A stretch of DNA of 64,000 bases from an uncultured Clostridia bacterium. GTDB lineage: Bacteria > Bacillota > Clostridia > Christensenellales > UBA1242. Location of the stretch: NCBI GenBank assembly GCA_934754495.1, contig CAKVHW010000004.1:70943-134942 (forward strand), given 5' to 3'. The position numbers and the translations under genes are program-made. This document shows, piece after piece, positions 27,817 to 36,211 of this stretch (its first letter is position 1; the number at the start of each line of letters is the position of its first letter). The notes under the pieces are model-generated. The model made no database searches, had not been told where the DNA came from, and saw only the letters and a program-made list of their open reading frames with translations.

Positions 27817-28866
27817 TTATTCTTCTCTAAGTTTTACCTTAGTAGCAGCACTTCGCCTTATATCGTCACTAATAGCTGCGTAGTGTTTACGTGTTGTGTT
27901 TACATCTTTATGACCCAAGCAATCAGCAACAACATAAATATCATTTGTTTCTCTATAAAGATTTGTACCAAATGTACTGCGAAGTTTGTGTGGAGTAATA
28001 TGTTTTAGCGGTGTTACAACTTCCGCATATTTTTTTACAAGTTTTTCTACGGCACGCACTGAAATCCTTTTGTTTTGAAGACTTAAAAACATTGCTTTTT
28101 CGGTAGGGGGAATTTCCTTGTTTTTGGCTCTTTCTCTTAAATACATTTTAAGTGCATCGGCCACTTCATCATTAAAGTACAAAACAACTCTATTACCACC
28201 TTTACGCCTTACTCTAAATGCATTTTGCTCAAAGTCAAAGTCATCTGTATTTAAGCCAACACACTCAGAAATACGAATACCTGTGCCCAAAAACAAACTT
28301 AGCATTGCATAATCTCTAACACGTGTGTGCTTATGAAATCCTTTTTGCATTTGAGTAAAGCCTTCGCCATCTTCAGCGGTGTTTAGCATCTTAACAACTT
28401 CATCAACTTCAAGTCTTATAATTTCTTTATCATGAATTTTAGGAGTGTCAATTTTTTCGCAAATATTACTTTTAATTTTATCTTTCTTAAAAAAATATTT
28501 AAATAGAGCACGTACTGAACTTAATTTTCTTGCACGAGCATTCTCACCGTTCTTTTGTTTTTTGCCATTATAAGTGTAAAGAGTAAGATAATTTAAATAC
28601 TTCTCAATATGAGTTGCTGTCACGGTATCAAGGTCTTTTAAAGTAAATTCTTTTACATCTATGCTTGAATATTCACGGCAATTGTCCGTCAAAAAATTAA
28701 AGAATATTTTTAGGTCTCGTGCATAGCCAAGTCTAGTAAGTGTAGAAGTATATGCTTCAATACCCATAAAAAATTCTTCACAAAATGGTGGAAGTTCTTT
28801 AAGCAAAGCCCTTACTTTTAAGATGTTATCTTCATCACGTTGTTCAAAATAATTCTCTTGTTCCAT
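27817..28866 (-). CDS. XerC/XerD-like tyrosine recombinase
   Basis: The 349-residue protein has a SAM-like N-terminal DNA-binding domain and a C-terminal tyrosine-recombinase domain. The catalytic residues are R198 (GTGIRISE), K222, H293 and R296 (HKLRSTF), H319 (LGHKD) and Y329. The region after the first Arg (CVGLNTDDFDF) is close to chromosomal XerC/D proteins that resolve chromosome dimers. It is not next to a tRNA or phage genes, which fits a host function. A lineage-specific integrase that has settled here cannot be excluded. Confidence 0.8.
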   Translation of the reverse strand: MEQENYFEQRDEDNILKVRALLKELPPFCEEFFMGIEAYTSTLTRLGYARDLKIFFNFLTDNCREYSSIDVKEFTLKDLDTVTATHIEKYLNYLTLYTYNGKKQKNGENARARKLSSVRALFKYFFKKDKIKSNICEKIDTPKIHDKEIIRLEVDEVVKMLNTAEDGEGFTQMQKGFHKHTRVRDYAMLSLFLGTGIRISECVGLNTDDFDFEQNAFRVRRKGGNRVVLYFNDEVADALKMYLRERAKNKEIPPTEKAMFLSLQNKRISVRAVEKLVKKYAEVVTPLKHITPHKLRSTFGTNLYRETNDIYVVADCLGHKDVNTTRKHYAAISDDIRRSAATKVKLREE

Positions 28867-28924
28867 AGCCTAATTATAAGGTTATTTTAAATTTTAGTAA
28901 AGCAAAAAAATAGTTTTTAATAAA

Positions 28925-28953
28925 TTGCCATATAATTATATTTATGATAAAAT
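28925..28953 (+). promoter_or_regulatory. promoter of the 28975 gene
   Basis: TTGCCA (28925-28930), a 17-nt spacer and TAAAAT (28948-28953) with an extended TG form a strong candidate promoter. Confidence 0.65.
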
Positions 28954-28974
28954 TATTGTATTAAGGAGAAAGCC

Positions 28975-29847
28975 ATGACAATTTCAAATCGTTTTTTAAA
29001 TTATTTCCAATCGGAAGACAACGATATATTACGTGAAAATTTTAAAGTTTTTGTAGATGATATACTAGAAGATTTTTTCTCAGACAAACCACTTTTTACA
29101 GCAGATAAAATTAAGACATATTACTACGATGAATATCTTTTAAACACATGTGTTACACCTAAATCTAATAATGTATTATACCTTGAAATTGATCAGCCAG
29201 CGAATATTAAAAAATGGGTTCAAAAACCAAATAGACATACTTACCCTGAATTATTTTATTCGCTAAAATCTCTTAAGTCAGATTTATTTGATGAGTGTGT
29301 TAATAGGTTTAATAGCGACACCTTGTTGTGGCAAACAAAATACACAATCAACTTCTTAATGAACATTTACGACGAAGAAGAAAAGGTTTCAACTGTTGGT
29401 TTTGAAATAATCCCTTGCATTTCTTACACCAACGAAAATGGTGTTAAGGGCATTATGTACTTTAATGAAGACACACGTGAATTTGTTATTGAATACCCAG
29501 AACTTGCTATTAAGAATTTCAAGGCAAAGAATAAAAAGACAATGGGACTATATCAAAACTATGTTGTAATGTTTAAAAACATTTTTAGAGAAGTTAAAAA
29601 CGAAAAAGTTTTACCATCTGAAATATATGAAACCATAGTTTATAATGTGCCAGATATTCTATTTGAAAATTATTCGATTGACAATATTAGACGCATTATA
29701 AATTATCTAAGAAATAGTTCGATTCACAACTTCAAATCTCTTGACGAACAAGACTATGCCTTTGCAACATTATACCGACCAATGAACATTGTTTATGCAA
29801 AACATGTAATAAAACAACTTGAAAATTACATCAAAAAAATTAAATAA
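28975..29847 (+). CDS. hypothetical protein, possible degenerate OAS/CD-NTase-fold nucleotidyltransferase
   Basis: This 290-residue protein is not firmly recognised. Its second half follows the pattern I know from nucleotidyltransferases of the OAS/CD-NTase type: a strand with FEIIPCI where the third catalytic Asp normally sits (DVVPC), GIMYFNEDTREFVIEYPEL, KNKKTMGLYQ...MFKN, then an ETIVYNVPDILF helix. In the first half the G-S...D-x-D active site is not visible; the corresponding stretch reads SNNVLYLEID. If the fold is correct, the enzyme is probably inactive and serves as a binding or scaffold protein. AAGGAG lies 7 nt before the ATG. It is a single-gene unit with its own promoter and terminator. 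Confidence 0.55.
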   Translation: MTISNRFLNYFQSEDNDILRENFKVFVDDILEDFFSDKPLFTADKIKTYYYDEYLLNTCVTPKSNNVLYLEIDQPANIKKWVQKPNRHTYPELFYSLKSLKSDLFDECVNRFNSDTLLWQTKYTINFLMNIYDEEEKVSTVGFEIIPCISYTNENGVKGIMYFNEDTREFVIEYPELAIKNFKAKNKKTMGLYQNYVVMFKNIFREVKNEKVLPSEIYETIVYNVPDILFENYSIDNIRRIINYLRNSSIHNFKSLDEQDYAFATLYRPMNIVYAKHVIKQLENYIKKIK

Positions 29848-29856
29848 ATTTCACCT

Positions 29857-29898
29857 AAAATCACTTAAAAATTTTTATAGTTTTTAAGTGATTTTTTT
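29857..29898 (+). terminator. terminator after the 28975 gene
   Basis: A perfect 15-bp stem (29857-29871 with 29881-29895) around AATCACTT/AAGTGATT is followed by a T-run to 29898. Confidence 0.85.
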
Positions 29899-30512
29899 GT
29901 CTAAAATTTATCAGCATAATGTCATAAAAATTAATAGCATTTTGCCTTATAATTTATAGTGTAAAAACTTATAAAATTTCTGTCATCTTAAACAAATGGA
30001 GCACTAATACTATGCAAACTATAACGTGTAAAAATTAATAAAAAAGTTTAAAAACAAAAATTTAAACTTGATTAAATTTTACCAAACCTAAAACAAATTA
30101 AACAACTAAAATAAAAATTTTATTGCAAGATAAAAATTCTAAAGCCTTTAATTTATAAGGTTAAAATATACAATGTATAAATGCTATGCAAAAAATTACT
30201 ATGCAAAATGAAAAAATTCAACTCCATGGGAAATAAAGCCGTTTTTAACCCCTTACTATTCGTAAAACTAGACTTTTGCGAATACTTTATTTACACTTGC
30301 ATAGCACTTTGAATAGCACTCTATTTAATAAATTTGCTTGTGGTGACACTTAAATTTGGTTTGTATTGTTGTCTTATAAATTATTAGTGTAGAGCAAAGT
30401 ATCTGCATAAAAGCATCACAAAATTTTCTTAGATTTTTATCATTAAATGAATGTCGATGCTTCTACCCCATTTTAGATACACGACCCTATTTGAAAAAGG
30501 GATTTGGGTATA
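29899..30512. other. AT-rich intergenic stretch without a recognisable gene
   Basis: I find no open reading frame with a ribosome binding site on either strand. It contains four ACTATGCA-type motif copies (30007-30018, 30183-30193, 30198-30208, 30297-30305) and a 10-bp hairpin, ATTCGTAAAA with TTTTGCGAAT (30258-30267 and 30274-30283). It is bounded on both sides by similar AATCACT terminators. It could hold a small RNA or the remains of a lost gene; neither can be shown. Confidence 0.5.
30007..30305. repeat. ACTATGCA motif cluster, left group
   Basis: Four copies related to the palindrome ATACTATGCATAGTAT. The best is ATACTATGCAAACTAT from 30007 (14 of 16 positions). The others are GCTATGCAAAA (30183), ACTATGCAAAA (30198) and TTGCATAGC (30297). 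The right group lies at 33042-33137 beside the padR-type gene. Confidence 0.45.
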
Positions 30513-30554
30513 AAAAAATCACTAAAAACTTTTATAAATTTCTAGTGATTTTTT
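30513..30554. terminator. terminator downstream of the kinase-like gene pair
   Basis: A perfect 12-bp stem, AAAAAATCACTA (30513-30524) with TAGTGATTTTTT (30543-30554), has A/T-runs in both directions. On the minus strand it ends the kinase-like operon. Confidence 0.75.
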
Positions 30555-30613
30555 ACGTAAATTTTTATTAAATTTTATTAAGAATTTTATGCTATTTTTT
30601 ATTTAAAAATTAG

Positions 30614-31453
30614 TTAGTTCTTTTCCAAAATTTTAAATACTTTATTGTGATGAAAATAGGAGTAAATCATATCTTCATTTGTTATGCCTACTCCCCTAAT
30701 TGCATTATAAGATTTTTCTACAACTGGTTTAATTTTATTTGTAGTTTGTTCGTATCCATCTGATTCTAAACTTGCTCTAGCAACAGCTGTTCGTAAGTTT
30801 AAAACGTAGTTAAATAATGCCGAACATGTTTTGCCCCATGCACTATATTTATCATACTCCACTCGACCCGACGATAACATTTGAAGGTCCAAAATTGAAA
30901 AACCTTTCTTCTCATCAAAATAATAATTTTCACCAAACACGTCCATTGAAACATTACTACTTCGTTCTATGTTCATGCAGTCAACAGCAAATTTATCATA
31001 TTTAGATTGGTCGGCATCTGATAGCTTTTCAATAAGCAGTTTGCAATAATTTACAAATTTTTCGTCAATGTCGTTACCATCAATTTTTGTTGTTAAGGTT
31101 TTTATTGTTTTGTCTCTTTCGGGATATACAGGCTCTCCTTTTATCCTCTCCATTAGAATATAGGGAGTATATTTAAAATTTTTGTTTTGAATAAAATAGT
31201 CTATAATTTTTGGAGTATTTACTTGGTATTTATTAGCAAGCAAGTTGACACTTAGCTTCATACTTTTAAGCACACTTTCAATAAGTTGTGTGTCGGTGCA
31301 ATCTTTAGATACTGTGTTAATAAAACCAACATTAGATCCGTTGTATTCTTTAAGTGCCAGGTCACCATTTAAATAGACCTTACCTTCAAAACCAACAAAT
31401 TGTTTTTCACTGCATTTTTTAATGCTCTCAATTATTTCACTGTTGAGTTTCAT
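30614..31453 (-). CDS. protein-kinase-fold protein, paralogue 1
   Basis: This 279-residue protein has the layout of a small kinase or phosphotransferase. There is a glycine-type loop GFEGKVYL (21-28), a candidate ATP-binding lysine K35 in ALKEY, and a hinge-like YILMERIKGEP (98-108). A catalytic-loop pattern D171-x4-N176 (DVFGEN, comparable to DLKPEN) and a metal-binding D189 (ILDLQ in place of DFG) follow. No known substrate family can be named. The gene is 24 nt downstream of paralogue 2 on the same strand and clearly arose by duplication: both open with MKL(N/S)xEIIxxIK and share the DxFGEN...GFSxLDLQ block. Confidence 0.6.
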   Translation of the reverse strand: MKLNSEIIESIKKCSEKQFVGFEGKVYLNGDLALKEYNGSNVGFINTVSKDCTDTQLIESVLKSMKLSVNLLANKYQVNTPKIIDYFIQNKNFKYTPYILMERIKGEPVYPERDKTIKTLTTKIDGNDIDEKFVNYCKLLIEKLSDADQSKYDKFAVDCMNIERSSNVSMDVFGENYYFDEKKGFSILDLQMLSSGRVEYDKYSAWGKTCSALFNYVLNLRTAVARASLESDGYEQTTNKIKPVVEKSYNAIRGVGITNEDMIYSYFHHNKVFKILEKN

Positions 31454-31477
31454 TGCTTGCCCCCTTTTTAAATTTTA

Positions 31478-32257
31478 TTACATTAACTCTCTAACTTTAC
31501 TCTTAATGTAGAATGGTAAATTATTATTATTTACACCATGTTTGTTAAGCGATGTCATTGTTTTATCAAATATAGGCTTAACAAGTTTTACTGGGTCTAC
31601 ATTCTCAGTGTTTGCATTAATACCGCATAATAAGCATGACACATAATCTAACCCTAACAATGCTAATGCAAAACTATAATTGCTTCTAATATCCTTACTC
31701 ATTCGTTTATCAAGTTTTTGTAAATCCAAAAACGAAAACCCCTCATTTTCGTCATAATAAATGTTTTCGCCAAACTTATCTACAAGTACCCTACCATCTT
31801 GAAAAATAGAACGAGCATCCTCAATAAAGTTATCATATTGCCATTGCTTGCCGTCTGCTAATTTTTCTGCCATATGTAAACAATATTTTGAAATCAATCC
31901 TGAATGATGTAAATCCTTATATTCTGGGCAAAGTTCTATTAGGTTTGTTTTCACACTGGCATACACTGGACTACCCTTTGCTCTTTCCATTAATAAGTAT
32001 CCTTTATTTATAAGGGCTTGTTTTATATAGTAATCATAAACTTTAGGTGTATTAACAAAGTGTTCTTCTTTTAATTCGTTGGTGATATTTTTTATGGCCT
32101 CAAATTTTGTAATTAGTTGCTCGGCTCCACTAATACTTGCAGAATAATATTCTTTTAATGCCAAATCCTTACACAAATAAACACAACCTTCCGTCCCTGT
32201 GAAAGTTTGTTCACTATCATGTTTTATTGTGTCAATAATTTCTTGACTTAACTTCAT
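31478..32257 (-). CDS. protein-kinase-fold protein, paralogue 2
   Basis: The 259-residue sister of the downstream gene has the same motifs: GTEGCVYL (21-28), K35 in ALKEY, YLLMERAKGSP (87-97), D160-x4-N165 (DKFGEN) and D178 in FLDLQ. All four residues needed for phosphotransfer are kept in both copies, which argues for active enzymes. There is no membrane segment or signal peptide, so it should be cytoplasmic. A GGGG-type ribosome binding site precedes the ATG. Substrate and role are unknown; an aminoglycoside-phosphotransferase-like enzyme or a toxin-like kinase are both possible. Confidence 0.6.
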   Translation of the reverse strand: MKLSQEIIDTIKHDSEQTFTGTEGCVYLCKDLALKEYYSASISGAEQLITKFEAIKNITNELKEEHFVNTPKVYDYYIKQALINKGYLLMERAKGSPVYASVKTNLIELCPEYKDLHHSGLISKYCLHMAEKLADGKQWQYDNFIEDARSIFQDGRVLVDKFGENIYYDENEGFSFLDLQKLDKRMSKDIRSNYSFALALLGLDYVSCLLCGINANTENVDPVKLVKPIFDKTMTSLNKHGVNNNNLPFYIKSKVRELM

Positions 32258-32358
32258 TAAAACAAATCCCCTTTTATTACAATAATTATATCATATTGTC
32301 AATTGTATTTCAATAGCCCTTTTTGACGAAAAAAAATAGAACCAATTGTTAAAAGGTT

Positions 32359-33030
32359 CTATCTTAAAAGAGTCAAAACAAAGTCATACTTTTTAAGTTC
32401 TTCTTTTTGTTTTTTGTAATCTGGCATAATGCTTTCAATTATCTTATAAAAGTTTAAAGAATGATTAAATTCAATTAGGTGTGTCAACTCATGAATTACT
32501 ATGTAATCAATAACTTTGTGTGGCAACATGCATAGCCTAAAATTAAATTTAAGCACCCCATTCTGAGAACAAGCTCCCCAACGTCGCTTATTATTCATAA
32601 TAACAATTTTGTTGTAATCTAGTTGCATTAGGCTGGCAAAATACTCTACACGTGATTTTAGTATATCTTTACTTTGTGCTATATACCAATTAGCAACAAG
32701 TATCAACAACTTACTCTCATCTCCACAAACAGGAACAACAAACTCATTTTCGGTTAATTCAATTTTTTTAAGCCCACGTTGTTCTACTCTTTTATACCTT
32801 TTACCGCAAAATAAAAAGCACTCATAGTTTAAATATTGCTTATTGCTCACAGAACAATCAACAATTTCTTTTCGTTTTTGATTAATCCACTTTTCTTTTT
32901 CTTTAATAAAAGTAAGTATGTATTGCATGCTAAGTTTTCGTGGAGCACGCACAACAAGTTCGCCATTTTTTGAAATAGACAAACTTAAACTTCGTCTATT
33001 TGTCCTAATTAAAATATCTGGTTTAACCAT
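32359..33030 (-). CDS. YgjP-like metal-dependent hydrolase (M48/SprT-like)
   Basis: The 223-residue protein carries the zinc-protease motif H180-E-L-T-H184, with a third likely ligand H190. Before it is the family block KRRWGACSQNGVLKFNFRLCMLP-like (about 148-170), typical of YgjP/DUF45 proteins. These are soluble putative metalloproteases, often found near restriction or defence genes, with no established substrate. It lies upstream of the kinase-like pair on the same strand, with a 100-nt gap. Confidence 0.8.
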   Translation of the reverse strand: MVKPDILIRTNRRSLSLSISKNGELVVRAPRKLSMQYILTFIKEKEKWINQKRKEIVDCSVSNKQYLNYECFLFCGKRYKRVEQRGLKKIELTENEFVVPVCGDESKLLILVANWYIAQSKDILKSRVEYFASLMQLDYNKIVIMNNKRRWGACSQNGVLKFNFRLCMLPHKVIDYIVIHELTHLIEFNHSLNFYKIIESIMPDYKKQKEELKKYDFVLTLLR

Positions 33031-33041
33031 TTTATTTTCCC

Positions 33042-33137
33042 CTATGCATAGTATTATAACAAATATGCAAAAAATAGCCTAATAAATTGAGTATATATGT
33101 TTTGCATAGTATTAAAAAAGTTAAGTTTGCATAGTAT
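33042..33137. repeat. ACTATGCA motif cluster, right group
   Basis: Three copies of the ATACTATGCATAGTAT-like palindrome: CTATGCATAGTAT (33042-33054), TTTTGCATAGTATT (33100-33113) and TTTGCATAGTATT (33126-33138). The last ends 5 nt before the -35 of the padR-type gene, a typical operator position. The first lies before the YgjP-like gene, so both divergent genes could be controlled. Confidence 0.5.
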
Positions 33138-33142
33138 TTTAT

Positions 33143-33171
33143 TTGACACAAATTGTAAAAAAATATATTAT
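33143..33171 (+). promoter_or_regulatory. promoter of the PadR-type gene
   Basis: TTGACA (33143-33148), a 17-nt spacer and TATTAT (33166-33171). Confidence 0.7.
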
Positions 33172-33216
33172 TTAGGTGTAAAGGAAATTATATAAGTTTT
33201 TTAGGGGGATATATTA

Positions 33217-35184
33217 ATGCCAGCTAGAAAGAAAAACTCTACTCAACTTAGAGGTGCAGTAAACAACATTATTCTTGAAAGTTTGTACTCCGGCGAAAAG
33301 TATGGTTATGAAATTATTAAGGAAGTTGAAGAAAAAACAAATGGCAAAGTAAAACTTAAACAACCATCACTATATAGTAGTTTAAAAAGGTTTGAGTCAA
33401 AAAATTATATTAAGTCATATTGGGCAGATAGTGACATTGGTGGAAAAAGACACTACTACTCGCTTACAGAAGACGGACTAAAATATTACAAGAAAAACAT
33501 TCTAAAAGAAAGTGACGGAAATTACGACAACATAGAAGAAGATGAAGATGACGTAATTGAAAATGATGACAATACTCAAGACAATGACGATGTAATTATT
33601 TCTAATCCACACATCTATGACAATATTGAAAATCAAGATGAACAATCTGACACATCTGACAATGCTGAAACTGATGACGAATATTTAGAAGACAAAATTG
33701 GTGATGATGAAGAGTATGAAATTGATGGTGAAGAAACAAGCAATGATTACTCTAAGTACTCTTATAATGTTGACGATAAGGTAAACGAACTATTAGGAAA
33801 TAATGACCACACTGAAAAAGATGAACTTCTAGACGAGTTGTATGAAAACAATGATAGTGACCAAGTTTACACCGAAGAAGATTTGGTACAAGACCAAGCA
33901 GAACAAGAACTAAAAGAAGAAACTCCTGTTGACCACGAATTTAGAAAGCCCACTCCTATTACAGATGAAATTATCAAAACCGAAGAAGAAAAAGAAGAAG
34001 CTAAACCAGCAGAAAACAAAACCGAAACAACCTACACTATTTACGACAACTCAAACAACGTATACGATGATGTCACAAATATTGAAGATAAAGTTTCTGA
34101 TAATGCACTTGATGACCTACTATATCACGACCAAGATGAAGAAGATGTAAGCAGTACATATATTAAAAACACAACCAACGTAAGTAAAAACGAAACTTCA
34201 GCGGAAGTAGTTAAGGAAGAACCAAAGCCTCAAATCTACACTGATGAGTATGGCATTACAAAAATGTACTACCCTGACGAAGAAAAGAAACCTGCAAACA
34301 ATAAGGTGTTTGACAATGTTGTTTATCGCACCAATGCCAACACGTTGTTTGATAAAAACAAAACAGAAAGTTATAATAAAAACTCACACGTTGACCTTGA
34401 CGAACTAAGCGATGAAGAACGTGAACAACGTACAACAAGTTTTATGCAAAAGTTTGAAAATCGTACCAAAGAACTTACCGCTCAAAAAGAAAGTTCTACA
34501 AATAAGGAAACATACGAAAAAGAAGCTCCACAAGTTGATTACAAAAAAGTTTTAACTGGTTTGTATGATGCAAACGAAGAATACAAACCTGAAAGTAATT
34601 ATATTGCCGATGAAGAAGAAACATATATTCCTGAGTCACAACAACAAGAAGAAGTTGTTGAAGATTTCGAACCAGTTTACACTTCTAATGACGACAATAA
34701 AGACTACGACATTAAGATTTACACAAAAGAAAAAACAAAAACTCACAACAACAAGTACTTGCTTGTAAACAAAGCAAAATTTGCATTTGGCTTAACAATG
34801 CTATTATTTATGTTGTTGCAAATAACAATAATGCTTGTTGTATTTAAAAACAAAGAAGTGTTAATGCAAAAACAATATTGGGTATTCCAAGTTGCATATG
34901 TCATTGTTGCACTTGTTGCACTATACTTCTGTATACCAGTGTTTATTAGTCCAAATAAGCAAGCAACAAATACATTTAAGTTGGGTTATATGTTAATGTT
35001 TGGAGTACTAGCATTCTTTGTAGTTGTAATTTTGTCTTATGCCATCAACACATTTATGGGCATGGAAATTGACACAATAAGATATTACATTCCTACTCTG
35101 CTTGTTCCTATCGTACTTGCTCTAAACTTTGTATTTGGACCAATTATCTACAAAATTATTTCTCAAAACAGAAGTTTATATTAA
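33217..35184 (+). CDS. membrane-tethered PadR-family regulator
   Basis: The first 100 residues are a PadR-type winged-helix DNA-binding domain (LRGAVNNIILESLYSGEKYG, then QPSLYSSLKRFESKNYI and GGKRHYYSLTEDG). They are followed by about 410 residues that are strongly acidic and low in complexity, probably disordered. Four hydrophobic segments (about 521-544, 553-576, 588-612, 625-650) end the protein at 655 residues. PadR proteins are normally soluble and 100-200 residues long, so a long acidic linker and a membrane anchor are unusual. GGGGGA precedes the ATG. The ACTATGCA palindromes next to its promoter are candidate binding sites. The DNA-binding role is well supported; the signal sensed is unknown. 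Confidence 0.75.
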   Translation: MPARKKNSTQLRGAVNNIILESLYSGEKYGYEIIKEVEEKTNGKVKLKQPSLYSSLKRFESKNYIKSYWADSDIGGKRHYYSLTEDGLKYYKKNILKESDGNYDNIEEDEDDVIENDDNTQDNDDVIISNPHIYDNIENQDEQSDTSDNAETDDEYLEDKIGDDEEYEIDGEETSNDYSKYSYNVDDKVNELLGNNDHTEKDELLDELYENNDSDQVYTEEDLVQDQAEQELKEETPVDHEFRKPTPITDEIIKTEEEKEEAKPAENKTETTYTIYDNSNNVYDDVTNIEDKVSDNALDDLLYHDQDEEDVSSTYIKNTTNVSKNETSAEVVKEEPKPQIYTDEYGITKMYYPDEEKKPANNKVFDNVVYRTNANTLFDKNKTESYNKNSHVDLDELSDEEREQRTTSFMQKFENRTKELTAQKESSTNKETYEKEAPQVDYKKVLTGLYDANEEYKPESNYIADEEETYIPESQQQEEVVEDFEPVYTSNDDNKDYDIKIYTKEKTKTHNNKYLLVNKAKFAFGLTMLLFMLLQITIMLVVFKNKEVLMQKQYWVFQVAYVIVALVALYFCIPVFISPNKQATNTFKLGYMLMFGVLAFFVVVILSYAINTFMGMEIDTIRYYIPTLLVPIVLALNFVFGPIIYKIISQNRSLY

Positions 35185-35190
35185 AAAATA

Positions 35191-35219
35191 AAAGTTCCTA
35201 GTTTTTAGGAACTTTTTTG
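35191..35219. terminator. bidirectional terminator
   Basis: AAAGTTCCTA (35191-35200) pairs with TAGGAACTTT (35206-35215), with T- and A-runs. It sits between the convergent PadR-type and TVP38-type genes and overlaps the end of the latter. Confidence 0.85.
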
Positions 35220-36094
35220 TTTTGCTTTTTCTTAAAAATTGCAACAAGCCACTTCTCAATTTTATTTTGATACTTATAAGTTAAAAATACAGCAATGCTC
35301 ATAAATATGGCAATAATAATCCACACATATATTCCCCAGCCTGAAAATGGAATTACATAGCCACCACCAAAGTAACACATGCAAATTACACCTATTGGTC
35401 TAAATAGTGTTGCAACAATAAAGAAATATTTAAAAGACATTGTTGTTATCCCAGCAATTAAACACAATATATCGTCAGGGAAAAAAGGAAGTAAAAATGC
35501 TAGTCCCAGAAACAACTTTCCGCTGTTGTTTAACATATCAGCATATTTAAGTGCGTTTTCTTTTCCTGCAACCCAAACAACAAGTTTGTATCCTAATGTT
35601 CTGCCAAGTAAAAATGAAGTGTACGAGCCAATTAAAACACCTAACGAGCAATACACACTGCCCCAGAACGGTCCATACACGACCGCACCTGCAAGGGCAA
35701 TGATTGTGGCTGGCACAGGAAGGAACACCACCTGCAAAGCCTGAATAGCAATATAAATAATAATCCCTTTACTACCAGTAGAAACAATAAATCGTCTAAA
35801 TGCATTTATTGATGAAAAAATGTACAACATATTTGAAATGTTTAGCACATGATATACTAAAAAAACAAAAAGTGTAAGTACATTACATATAGTTATTATT
35901 TTACATGCCTTAATAAGTTTAAAGCGATTAAAAACTAAAAACAAAATCACACTAAGTATTGTTATTAACAAAATTGCGATTATAAGTAAATTTGAATATT
36001 TGATTTTTGTAAGAATTAAAACCAATGCTATAGATATTGTGCAAATAATGTTAAGAATAAGGCAAATAATTTTTTTTAAAGACATACAATTCAC
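35198..36094 (-). CDS. TVP38/TMEM64 family membrane protein
   Basis: A 298-residue integral membrane protein with about seven hydrophobic segments. The VTT/DedA-like core is visible around residues 125-215: PATIIALAGAVVYGPFWGS, then GSYTSFLLGRTLG and LPFFPDDILCLIAG. Members are thought to act in lipid movement across membranes, but the bacterial substrates are poorly known. The last 15 residues are Lys-rich and cytoplasmic. It stands alone on the minus strand. Confidence 0.8.
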   Translation of the reverse strand: MNCMSLKKIICLILNIICTISIALVLILTKIKYSNLLIIAILLITILSVILFLVFNRFKLIKACKIITICNVLTLFVFLVYHVLNISNMLYIFSSINAFRRFIVSTGSKGIIIYIAIQALQVVFLPVPATIIALAGAVVYGPFWGSVYCSLGVLIGSYTSFLLGRTLGYKLVVWVAGKENALKYADMLNNSGKLFLGLAFLLPFFPDDILCLIAGITTMSFKYFFIVATLFRPIGVICMCYFGGGYVIPFSGWGIYVWIIIAIFMSIAVFLTYKYQNKIEKWLVAIFKKKQNKKVPKN

Positions 36095-36211
36095 TCCAAA
36101 AGCCTAAAAATGTATATATTATTATATTAAATATAAACTAATATAATAACTTTACAAAAAAAATACCTTATGATAAAATAAACTATAATTGAATTTGCGT
36201 GAGGTTTAAAA

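Noticed and set aside
28925..29000. The recombinase at 27817-28866 as integrase of an island covering 28.9-33 kb
   Set aside because: No tRNA or direct repeat was found, and its sequence is close to chromosomal XerC/D; the idea remains unproven.
30007..33138. ACTATGCA copies as a CRISPR array
   Set aside because: The copies are short, irregularly spaced and in both orientations, and no cas genes are present.
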